Source: CAYGZQ01 sp964354375 [NCBI: uncultured Planctomycetota bacterium] (GTDB lineage: Bacteria; JAJVIF01; JAPKYR01). From it: a stretch of DNA of 64,000 bases. The stretch covers positions 43,622-107,621 of the forward strand of contig CAYGZQ010000005.1 in the NCBI GenBank assembly GCA_964354375.1, written 5' to 3'. The notes beneath the pieces are model-generated. The model was not told the origin of the DNA. It saw only the letters and a program-made list of their open reading frames with translations, and searched no databases. Below are positions 55,914 through 62,087 of this stretch, in pieces (the stretch's first letter is position 1; every line of letters begins with the position of its first letter). The translations under genes were made by a program, and so were the position numbers.

Positions 55914-55955
55914 GCGGGGAGGGCGAGGCTCCCGCCGAGCCGTCTCCTTTTTTTT
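55914..55955 (+). terminator. Terminator after the small lipoprotein
   Basis: GC-rich inverted segments (GGGAG/CTCCC, and further pairing through CCGAGCC) followed by eight Ts at 55948-55955. Confidence 0.6.
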
Positions 55956-55976
55956 CGCTTAATTTTTCGGTAGCAC

Positions 55977-56005
55977 TTGATATATCATACTATCCCAACT
56001 ATAAT
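55977..56005 (+). promoter_or_regulatory. Near-perfect sigma70 promoter for a noncoding transcript
   Basis: TTGATA (55977-55982), exactly 17 bases, TATAAT (56000-56005). One base short of full consensus and among the strongest promoters in the window, yet no reading frame with a ribosome site follows for 900 bases. Transcription should begin near 56012. Confidence 0.75.
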
Positions 56006-56011
56006 AGGTAC

Positions 56012-56213
56012 TGAAGGACTGTAGGAGATTGGGTGAGGCGACTTGCCCGCCGCTGATCGAGCTGGTGCGGGCCCAATGCGAGACGGACAGACGTGGTCCC
56101 GCGGACCACCCTGATTGAATCGATCTAACAGGGATCTTCGAGGAGGCCTGTGGTCGGCGGACAGGGGACTTACCCCGGGACGGGCCGTGCAAACTGCGCG
56201 GCCCGTCGGTAAT
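56012..56213 (+). ncRNA. Predicted structured noncoding RNA (~200 nt), class unknown
   Basis: The transcript from the promoter at 55977 would run to a terminator-like hairpin at 56179-56207. Between them several stems can be drawn by eye. ATTGG...CCAAT encloses GCCCGC...GCGGGC (~56038-56093). A 7-bp hairpin GTGGTCC/GGACCAC has a three-base loop (~56113). ACAGG...CCTGT is at ~56128-56151. A short GGGG/CCCC stem precedes the final hairpin. No open frame of note lies on the plus strand. I checked for hallmarks of RNase P RNA, tmRNA, SRP RNA and common riboswitches and saw none. The size would suit 6S RNA, but the two ends do not pair, so I leave the class open. It sits directly upstream of the 127-bp repeat array. 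Confidence 0.55.
56179..56207 (+). terminator. Terminator-like hairpin closing the noncoding RNA
   Basis: GACGGGCCG (56179-56187) pairs perfectly with CGGCCCGTC (56199-56207); three inner pairs can extend it. Only a short AATTT follows, so termination may be incomplete and read into the repeat array. Confidence 0.55.
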
Positions 56214-56234
56214 TTCCCAACCAGCTAAATCCTT

Positions 56235-56851
56235 GTGGCGCCCATATGTCCGCTCCTGCGGACAGATGGGTGCCTGATCTTACAGGACGAGACACCCGTC
56301 CGTACGCTCCTCGCTACGCTCGGACCGCACGTACGGGCGCCACACAAGAACTGCGTTGTTTGTGGCGCCCATATCTCCGCTCCGGCGGACAGATGGGTGC
56401 CTGATCTTACAGGACGAGACACCCGTCCGTACGCTCCTCGCTACGCTCGGACCGCACGTACGGGCGCCACACAAGAACTGCGTTGTTTGTGGCGCCCATA
56501 TCTCCGCTCCGGCGGACAGATGGGTGCCTGATCTTACAGGACGAGACACCCGTCCGTACGCTCCTCACTACGCTCGGACCCTACGTACGGGCGCCACACA
56601 AGAACTGCGTTGTTTGTGGCGCCCATATGTCCGCTCCTGCGGACAGATGGGTGCCTGATCTTACAGGACGAGACACCCGTCCGTACGCTCCTCACTACGC
56701 TCGGACCCTACGTACGGGCGCCACACAAGAACTGCGTTGTTTGTGGCGCCCATATGTCCGCTCCTGCGGACAGATGGGTGCCTGATCTTACAGGACGAGA
56801 CACCCGTCCGTACGCTCCTCGCTACGCTCGGACCGCACGTACGGGCGCCAC
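56235..56851. repeat. Five tandem 127-bp palindromic repeats
   Basis: Units of 109 bases start at 56235, 56362, 56489, 56616 and 56743, separated by an identical 18-base linker. Each is closed by a nine-base inverted repeat GTGGCGCCC/GGGCGCCAC. Each also contains a TGTCCGC/GCGGACA hairpin (weakened in units 2 and 3), a GGGTG/CACCC arm with CCTG/CAGG inside, and CCGTACG/CGTACGG. The period is not a multiple of three, so it is not a protein repeat. Sequence variants are mosaic: units 2 and 3 share one change and units 3 and 4 another. Nothing variable lies between units, so this is not CRISPR. Confidence 0.85.
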
Positions 56852-56911
56852 GGAAACACGCATCTGCGACGATTTGACCATTCCCACTGCGTAAATGTAC
56901 GATTCATCGAC

Positions 56912-57619
56912 GTGACCCATCTCGCTTCACCTTACAGGCTCGTCTTCTTCGACAACGACGGCACCCTTAACTCGCGCCGCTCCTTCGTCGAGTACTTCAA
57001 CCAGCACTTCGGAACCTGGGACTCCCGCGCTCGCAGCCTTCTCGAACACCATCTCCGAGACAGAACCCCCTACGACGAGTTCGTCCGCGAATGCGTCGGA
57101 CTCTGGACCGGAGTTCCGAAAGAGAGATTCCTCGAGCGGCTCAGAACGATCGAAATCCGTCCCGGTGCGCCCGAGCTTCTGAGAGCGCTGAAATCCGCGC
57201 GCGTCAAAACGGCGGTCCTCTCGAGCGGCCTCACTCTCTGGCGCGACATGTGGCTCGAGAGGGAGAATATCGCCTTCGATCACTATCACGCGAACGAGCT
57301 CATCTTCGACTCCGACGACCTCTGCACCGGCGAGATCGAGATGCACGTCACCGACAACATCCCCGGCATGGACAAGGGCTCATGGGTGGAGCGGATTTCC
57401 GCTCTGGAGGGCGTGTCCATCGAGCAGCGCGTGTTTGTCGGCGACGGATGGGGGGATGTGTCGGGCTTCAGGAGATGCGCGTTCGGGGTAGCGGTCGACC
57501 CCAACCTCGAGGAGGTCCGGCTGGGCGCTCGATATGTCCTGGGCCCCGACGAATTCAGCAAACTGCACGAGATTCTTCTTCCCTCGCGAGCACGATATCC
57601 AAGGCCCGAACGTAAGTGA
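56912..57619 (+). CDS. HAD-superfamily phosphatase (SerB-like)
   Basis: Soluble enzyme of 235 residues. Motif I is FFDNDGTLN (nucleophile and acid Asp at ~13 and 15), motif II TAVLSSGLTLW, and motif IV VGDGWGDVSGF. An alpha-helical cap lies between motifs I and II (residues ~20-85). It most resembles phosphoserine phosphatase-like HAD hydrolases, but the substrate is unknown. The start is GTG at 56912 with no strong ribosome site. The last seven codons and the stop (RYPRPERK, TGA) come from a copy of the CCAAGGCCCGAACG repeat, so the original C-terminus has been replaced or extended. Confidence 0.8.
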   Translation: MTHLASPYRLVFFDNDGTLNSRRSFVEYFNQHFGTWDSRARSLLEHHLRDRTPYDEFVRECVGLWTGVPKERFLERLRTIEIRPGAPELLRALKSARVKTAVLSSGLTLWRDMWLERENIAFDHYHANELIFDSDDLCTGEIEMHVTDNIPGMDKGSWVERISALEGVSIEQRVFVGDGWGDVSGFRRCAFGVAVDPNLEEVRLGARYVLGPDEFSKLHEILLPSRARYPRPERK

Positions 57620-57624
57620 GGGCG
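57596..57624. repeat. Repeat copy forming the 3' end of the HAD gene
   Basis: ATCCAAGGCCCGAACGTAAG then TGAGGGCG, forward orientation, overlapping the last codons of the phosphatase gene. A partial inverted partner (TTCGGGCCTTGGATAC) lies at about 57804-57819, so the pair brackets the palindromes between them. Confidence 0.7.
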
Positions 57625-57670
57625 TTCTGTAGCTCTCTCCTGTGGCTCGACGGGCGCTCTCACTAACGGG

Positions 57671-57798
57671 GCTGATGAAAAAGTACAAGACAAGCACAAT
57701 CCGCACATGGGGCAGGCTTTCCAGCCTGCCATTCATGCGGCATCAGGCAGGGGCACGGCATGCCGTGCCCCTGCAAATCGGACTTTTCAACGGCCCCT
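57671..57798. repeat. Nested palindromic element between HAD gene and tldD
   Basis: Imperfect ends GGGGCTGATGAAAAAGT (57671) and ACTTTTCAACGGCCCC (57783-57798) enclose two hairpins. One is GGCAGGCT/AGCCTGCC (57713-57732). The other is a perfect 28-base palindrome (57749-57776) centred on GGCATGCC and related to the terminator at 21368. No coding potential. Looks like a small non-autonomous element inserted within the surrounding CCAAGGCCCGAACG repeat pair. Confidence 0.55.
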
Positions 57799-57839
57799 CA
57801 TGTTCGGGCCTTGGATACGGAACCCGGGCCACCGGGCAA

Positions 57840-57895
57840 TTTAGTGGAAATTTTCAACTTTTTTTCCCGGAATTTAGTTGACAGTTTCAACTAAA
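57840..57895. promoter_or_regulatory. Two tandem operator-like inverted repeats before tldD
   Basis: TTTAGTTGA, five bases, TCAACTAAA (57873-57895) is a perfect inverted repeat covering the -35 box. An imperfect copy with the same 9-5-9 layout lies at 57840-57862, exactly 33 bases away, about three helical turns. This suggests two dimers of a repressor bound on one face of the DNA. Confidence 0.6.
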
Positions 57896-57907
57896 TCGTT
57901 CTAGAAT
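57878..57907 (+). promoter_or_regulatory. Promoter of tldD-tldE
   Basis: TTGACA (57878-57883), 18 bases, TAGAAT (57902-57907). Consensus -35, good -10. The leader is ~70 bases and ends in a strong ribosome site. Confidence 0.7.
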
Positions 57908-57986
57908 TCCCTCCGCTTTCCCGGCTCTCTGGGAACATGTAAATGGGACTAACCCTCCCCCGGCCCTCCGGGGAAAGGAGAAAAAT

Positions 57987-59426
57987 ATGGAGCATCTTCC
58001 GGCGGCCATCGACCGCCTTAAGAAACTGGGCTGTGACTACGGCGATGCGCGCTGGGTCGATTCGAGACGCGAGGCCGTGATCCTGAGAAACGGCAAGGTG
58101 GAAGCGGTCACGCGCACGGTCGACAGCGGCGTCGGCGTGCGTGTTATCGCCGACGGCGCCTGGGGATTCGCAGGCGTCGCCTCGATCGAGGAAGCCGACA
58201 TCGTCGCCGCGGCGGAGAAAGCGTTCCAGATCGCCAAGGCGAGCGCTACAACCAAGCGCAAGGATGTCAAGCTGGGCGACGTCGAAATCTACCAGGACTC
58301 ATACGAAACGCCGGTCGAGAAGGACCCGTTCAGCGTCCCGCTCGACAGGAAAATCCAGCTTCTGACGAAAGTCGCCGACATTCTGCACAAGCATCCCAAG
58401 GTCGTCGCCAGCTTCGCCAGTCACGGCGGGCTGCACATCAACAAGCGTTTCGTCTCCACCGAGGGCGCCGACATCCGGCAGCATATCGTGGAGACCGGCG
58501 CCGGCTACGAGGTGACCGCCAAGGACGGAAACGAGGTCCAGCGACGCAGCTTCCCGGCGGGTCTCGGCGGAGACTGGGCCGGCAGAGGCTGGGAATGTAT
58601 CGAGGAGATGAAACTGGTCGAGAACGCAGAGCGGACCCGCGACCAGGCTGTCGAGCTCCTCACAGCGGAGGCCCTCCCGGTCGGCAAGAGAGACATCATC
58701 ATCGGGGCAAGCCAGCTCGCGCTGCAGGTGCACGAGTCCTGCGGACACCCGATCGAGCTCGACAGGGTGCTTGGTACCGAGATCAGCCTCGCAGGAGGGT
58801 CTTTCCTGCAGCCTGAGCTGATCGGGAAGCTCAAGTACGGATCGGACAAAGTGACCATCTACGCCGACAGCATCTCGCCAGGCGGACTCGGGACGTTCGG
58901 GTACGATGACGAGGGCGTGAAGTCAGTGAGAACGAAGATCATCGACAAGGGTCTTTTCGTGGGCTACCTCTCCAGCCGCGAATGCCAGGCGCTGATGGGC
59001 CATCGAGCCAACGGGGCGATGCGCGCGGACGGCTGGCAGAACATGCCCCTCATCAGGATGATCAACATCAACCTGGCGCCCGGCGACCGGGAGTTTGAAG
59101 AGCTGCTCGCCGATTCCGACGGCGCTCTTTTCCTCGACACGAACAAGTCCTGGTCCATCGACGACAGGCGCGTCAATTTCAAGTTCGGCTGCGAGATCGC
59201 GTGGGAGATAAAGGGCGGCAAGCTCACAAAGCCATACAAGAATCCGGCATACACCGGCATCACTCCGGATTTCTGGAATTCCTGCGACGCGATCTGCAAC
59301 GAGAAATACTGGCACATCTGGGGAATTCCGAACTGCGGCAAGGGCGAGCCCATGCAGACGGCCCATGTGGCGCATGGAGCCGCTCCGGCTCGATTCAGGC
59401 AGGTCTCCGTGGGAGGTGCGTCATGA
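57987..59426 (+). CDS. tldD: Metalloprotease TldD
   Basis: Catalytic subunit of 479 residues of the TldD/TldE heterodimer, a zinc peptidase that digests unfolded peptides and matures some modified peptides and antitoxins. The metal motif HESCGHPIELD (His 249, Glu 250, His 254) is intact, and the later cysteine in IPNCGKGEPMQ corresponds to the third zinc ligand. Other family strings are GVGVRVIADGAWGFAG, SPGGLGTFGYDDEG and YLSSRECQALMGH. AAAGGAG precedes the ATG by five bases. The stop overlaps the tldE start (ATGA), giving coupled translation. Expression is probably controlled by the tandem operators upstream. Confidence 0.95.
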   Translation: MEHLPAAIDRLKKLGCDYGDARWVDSRREAVILRNGKVEAVTRTVDSGVGVRVIADGAWGFAGVASIEEADIVAAAEKAFQIAKASATTKRKDVKLGDVEIYQDSYETPVEKDPFSVPLDRKIQLLTKVADILHKHPKVVASFASHGGLHINKRFVSTEGADIRQHIVETGAGYEVTAKDGNEVQRRSFPAGLGGDWAGRGWECIEEMKLVENAERTRDQAVELLTAEALPVGKRDIIIGASQLALQVHESCGHPIELDRVLGTEISLAGGSFLQPELIGKLKYGSDKVTIYADSISPGGLGTFGYDDEGVKSVRTKIIDKGLFVGYLSSRECQALMGHRANGAMRADGWQNMPLIRMININLAPGDREFEELLADSDGALFLDTNKSWSIDDRRVNFKFGCEIAWEIKGGKLTKPYKNPAYTGITPDFWNSCDAICNEKYWHIWGIPNCGKGEPMQTAHVAHGAAPARFRQVSVGGAS

Positions 59427-60802
59427 CCAAGCTCATCGGCAAAGAACGTTTCTACGAGATGTCGGACGACATCATGAAAAAGTGCGAGGGCGCGGCGTGC
59501 GAGATCATCTTCAGCCGCAACGCGCGAGGCCTGACCCGTCTGGCCAACTCGGCCATTCACCAGAACGTGCATATCGACGAGACGGCCGTCAACATCCGAG
59601 TCTCGCGCGGCGACAACATCGGGACCGCATCGACTAACCTGGTCACTCCGACCGGGCTTTTCGACTGCATGGTGAACGCGCTCGAGATAATGAAAGCGTC
59701 CGAGCCCCTTAAGGGCTTTCCCGGTCCCGCCCCGAAGGCGGAATACAAGCGTACCAGCACCTACGTCGAATCGACCGCGGACTGGGGACCCTCCGAGCGG
59801 GCGAAGGTGGCGCTGGACGCCATCGCGCGCGCCAGGAAGGACGGCCTGGTTCTCGCGGGAGCCGTGGAAACAACCCTCGCCGAGATCGCGATCGCCAACT
59901 CGAACGGCGTCCGCGCTCATCAGCCTCTCACTTCCTTCTCCTGCAATTTCGTCGCTATGGACGGCGAAGGCGACGATCCGCCGAGCGGATTCGCCTCCCT
60001 GACCGGTCGCGACGCCGAGAAGGCCGACTTCGCGGGCACGTACGATCGTGCCTGCAGGAAGGCAGTCCTGGCGCGCAATCCCATCGAGATCGAGCCTGCA
60101 CCCTATGACGTCGTCCTCGAGCCCAAGGCGCTCTCCGAGCTCATCGAGTGGTTCAACTACACAGCCCTGAGCGCACGGGAAGTTCAGGACGGGATGAGCC
60201 CGTTCGCCGGGCGTTTCGGCCAGAAAATCACGGGCGAGAATGTCACCCTGATCGACGACGCGTACGGGTCCTCCATCGCAGGCGTCCCGTTCGATTTTGA
60301 GGGCGTCCCGAGACAGGCCCTCACGCTTATCGATCATGGCGTCGCTAACGCGGTCGCCTACAGCCGTTTCTCCGCCGCGAAGGAGGGAAAGGAATCCACC
60401 GGGCACGGCTTCGGTCCCGGCAGCATGCCGTCCGATGCCATGCCCCTCAACCTCAGGTTGCTTCCCGGCGACAAGACGGTCGATGAGATGGTGCGCATGC
60501 TCGACCGAGGGATCCTTGTGACCCGCTTTCATTACGTGAACGGTCTTCTGGACCCCCCGAACGCGGTCATGACAGGCATGACCCGCGACGGAGCATGGCT
60601 TGTCGAGGGCGGCAAGATCAAGCACGCAATCAAGAACCTGAGATTCACCGACAGCATGCTTGAGGCATGGAAGCGCATCGACGCGATCGAGAATAAGTGC
60701 CATCCCTGCTCGGCATGGTGGGCCGGGATAGGGAGTTACGAAATCCCCGCCGTCCTGATCCGGAAGTTCACATTCACCGGCAAGACGGGCAAGGGCGCTT
60801 AA
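59423..60802 (+). CDS. pmbA: TldE/PmbA, partner subunit of TldD
   Basis: Protein of 459 residues of the PmbA/TldE half of the peptidase. It has the paired fold but lacks the HExxxH motif, as expected for the non-catalytic subunit. Recognisable segments are TAVNIRVSRGDNIGTAS, FSAAKEGKESTGHGF, LPGDKTVDEMVRML and TRFHYVNGLLDPPNAVMTG. The ATG overlaps the tldD stop; the frame stays open upstream but only through tldD. It is followed by a clear terminator. Confidence 0.93.
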   Translation: MTKLIGKERFYEMSDDIMKKCEGAACEIIFSRNARGLTRLANSAIHQNVHIDETAVNIRVSRGDNIGTASTNLVTPTGLFDCMVNALEIMKASEPLKGFPGPAPKAEYKRTSTYVESTADWGPSERAKVALDAIARARKDGLVLAGAVETTLAEIAIANSNGVRAHQPLTSFSCNFVAMDGEGDDPPSGFASLTGRDAEKADFAGTYDRACRKAVLARNPIEIEPAPYDVVLEPKALSELIEWFNYTALSAREVQDGMSPFAGRFGQKITGENVTLIDDAYGSSIAGVPFDFEGVPRQALTLIDHGVANAVAYSRFSAAKEGKESTGHGFGPGSMPSDAMPLNLRLLPGDKTVDEMVRMLDRGILVTRFHYVNGLLDPPNAVMTGMTRDGAWLVEGGKIKHAIKNLRFTDSMLEAWKRIDAIENKCHPCSAWWAGIGSYEIPAVLIRKFTFTGKTGKGA

Positions 60803-60833
60803 TCCGTTCACTGCCAATCTATTCATACCAGAG

Positions 60834-60858
60834 GCGGACCGCTATGCGGTCCGCTTCC
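60834..60858 (+). terminator. Terminator after tldE
   Basis: GCGGACCGC/GCGGTCCGC, nine pairs with a TAT loop, followed by TTCC. The tail is weak but the stem is very strong, 31 bases after the stop. Confidence 0.55.
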
Positions 60859-60860
60859 TG

Positions 60861-60957
60861 TAGTCATGCCCATCCTGGGCATGGTTCTCTATTTTGTCAG
60901 ACCTATTAAGAACCATGCGCCGGAGGCGCATTACTACACTGGAGGCGCATGTCTACT
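60861..60957. repeat. Three REP-like elements between tldE and the YkgJ-like gene
   Basis: A forward copy (60861-60889, TAGTCATGCCC...GGGCATGGTTC), a reverse copy (60908-60937, AAGAACCATGCGCC...GGCGCATTACTAC) and a partial reverse copy (60941-60957). The stem changes CGC to CCC are compensated in both arms, so pairing is preserved. Confidence 0.65.
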
Positions 60958-61351
60958 ACTCGCTCAGGCTACCTACGTCGGGATCGGTCCATGCCTCGGG
61001 TGCGAGCGGCGCAAGCCCGTGCGCGACCCTTGCCTTGTCGCATCGATCGTTCGGCTCGCCGTCGAACCACGACGGGACGAGATTCCGGCACGCAGACGGC
61101 CTTCGCTCATAGATGCTGCAGCAGACGCTCTTCCCTATCTCTCCCTTCAGCGCGAGGCACCTCGGGTCAGCACTATCCGTGCCCTTCATCACCCGGTAGA
61201 AGTCTGTAAGGTCCTCCGTAAACTCGACCGGCACTCCCCCGGGCAGGATGTCATCCGCCTCTCGCCAGTAGAACGAGACTCGGTAGTGAGCGCAGCATGC
61301 GCCGCACTCAAGGCACGGGTTTCGCCGCTCGTTGTGGTCTCGATTGAACAT
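60956..61351 (-). CDS. YkgJ/UPF0153-family cysteine cluster protein
   Basis: Small soluble protein of ~131 residues with the CxxxCxxCC-type signature NPCLECGACCAHYRV near the N-terminus. Further cysteines follow in DPRCLAL, SVCCSIYERRPSACRNL and NDRCDKA. Members of this family are thought to bind zinc or an iron-sulfur cluster; the biochemical role is not settled. I prefer the ATG at 61351 (MFNRDHNERRNP); a GTG at 61381 is in frame. It is convergent with tldE, with REP-like elements between. Confidence 0.78.
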   Translation of the reverse strand: MFNRDHNERRNPCLECGACCAHYRVSFYWREADDILPGGVPVEFTEDLTDFYRVMKGTDSADPRCLALKGEIGKSVCCSIYERRPSACRNLVPSWFDGEPNDRCDKARVAHGLAPLAPEAWTDPDVGSLSE

Positions 61352-61412
61352 GGGCTGTATGTCGGCGCGATGGTTTAGCACTGCTCACGAGTCGTCGATC
61401 AGGTCCGCGATC

Positions 61413-62021
61413 CTACCTGAGCCAGCTTTTCAGCATGGTCCGAACGCTCGACCCGAATTCCTCCCTGATTGCCCCGGGGTCCATGTCGTCGTATTGCAGG
61501 TAGATGAGACCCAGAGTGCTGAAGACACTGTAGAGTATCAGGGCTGCCTCGTCTACCGAAATCCCCTTGTCGAGACGCCCCATCTTCTGCAGCTTCTCCA
61601 GTAACGCGCTCACCTGACCGATCAGGCGATAGTCCAGTGTCGGGAATTCTCTGCCCATCGACTCGGTGTCGGCTATTGCAGCGGCCGCAAGCTCTCTCAT
61701 CAACTTGCGATCGTATTTCCCGTACAACGCAGCGTAGACCCCGAACAGATCCATGATCGCCTTCTCCGGATCGCCGCGAGCGCTTGCGACAACCTTCTCT
61801 CCCGACCTGAACAGGCCATCCGTGTCCTCGCCCAGCATGGCGAAAAGAAGACCGCGCTTCGATCCGAAGTAGTTGTATACCGTGCCCACTCCGACCTGGG
61901 CGTCCTCGGCGATCTCCTCCACGGAAGTCTTCACATACCCCTTTTCGGTGAAGAGCTGTCGAGCGGTTCCGAAAATGCGCTCTTTAGTCTGGGCCTTTTT
62001 TTTTTCGCGAACTGGGGCCAT
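61413..62021 (-). CDS. TetR/AcrR-family transcriptional repressor
   Basis: Regulator of ~202 residues. The N-terminal helix-turn-helix domain is typical (TKERIFGTARQLFTEKGYVK, TSVEEIAEDAQVGVGTVYNY, FGSKRGLLFAM, residues ~12-60), followed by an all-helical ligand and dimer domain with the family's GLIYLQYDDMDP near the end. The ATG at 62021 is preferred; a GTG at 62030 is in frame. A consensus promoter and a palindromic operator lie just upstream, so it very likely represses itself. The inducer is unknown. Related TTGA/TCAA half-sites occur in the tldD promoter, a possible second target. Confidence 0.88.
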   Translation of the reverse strand: MAPVREKKKAQTKERIFGTARQLFTEKGYVKTSVEEIAEDAQVGVGTVYNYFGSKRGLLFAMLGEDTDGLFRSGEKVVASARGDPEKAIMDLFGVYAALYGKYDRKLMRELAAAAIADTESMGREFPTLDYRLIGQVSALLEKLQKMGRLDKGISVDEAALILYSVFSTLGLIYLQYDDMDPGAIREEFGSSVRTMLKSWLR

Positions 62022-62033
62022 GAATATCACTCA

Positions 62034-62053
62034 ATTTTGAATCTGCTCAAAAT
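62034..62053. promoter_or_regulatory. Palindromic operator in the tetR-family gene promoter
   Basis: ATTTTGA, six bases, TCAAAAT on either strand, covering the end of the -10 box and the expected transcription start. Position fits autorepression. Confidence 0.6.
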
Positions 62054-62080
62054 TATAGTGGCCTCATTTTTGTTTGTCAA
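62052..62080 (-). promoter_or_regulatory. Consensus promoter of the TetR-family gene
   Basis: Reading the minus strand: TTGACA (62080-62075), 17 bases, TATAAT (62057-62052). Full match at both hexamers, starting eight bases after the rhaB stop. Confidence 0.8.
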
Positions 62081-62087
62081 TCAGTTT

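Noticed and set aside
56012-56213. 6S RNA, tmRNA, RNase P RNA or cobalamin riboswitch
   Set aside because: Expected conserved boxes or end-to-end pairing were not found by eye; 6S remains the only one not fully excluded.
56235-56851. CRISPR array, integron attC array or retron
   Set aside because: Linkers are identical and carry no spacers; no integrase, cas gene or reverse transcriptase is in the window; attC core sites do not match.
56225-56894. Several ~90-100 residue frames through the 127-bp repeats
   Set aside because: The period is not divisible by three and the same frames recur only because the DNA repeats; no ribosome sites.
58964-60826. 620-residue minus-strand frame across tldD-tldE
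   Set aside because: Antisense of two conserved, coupled genes.
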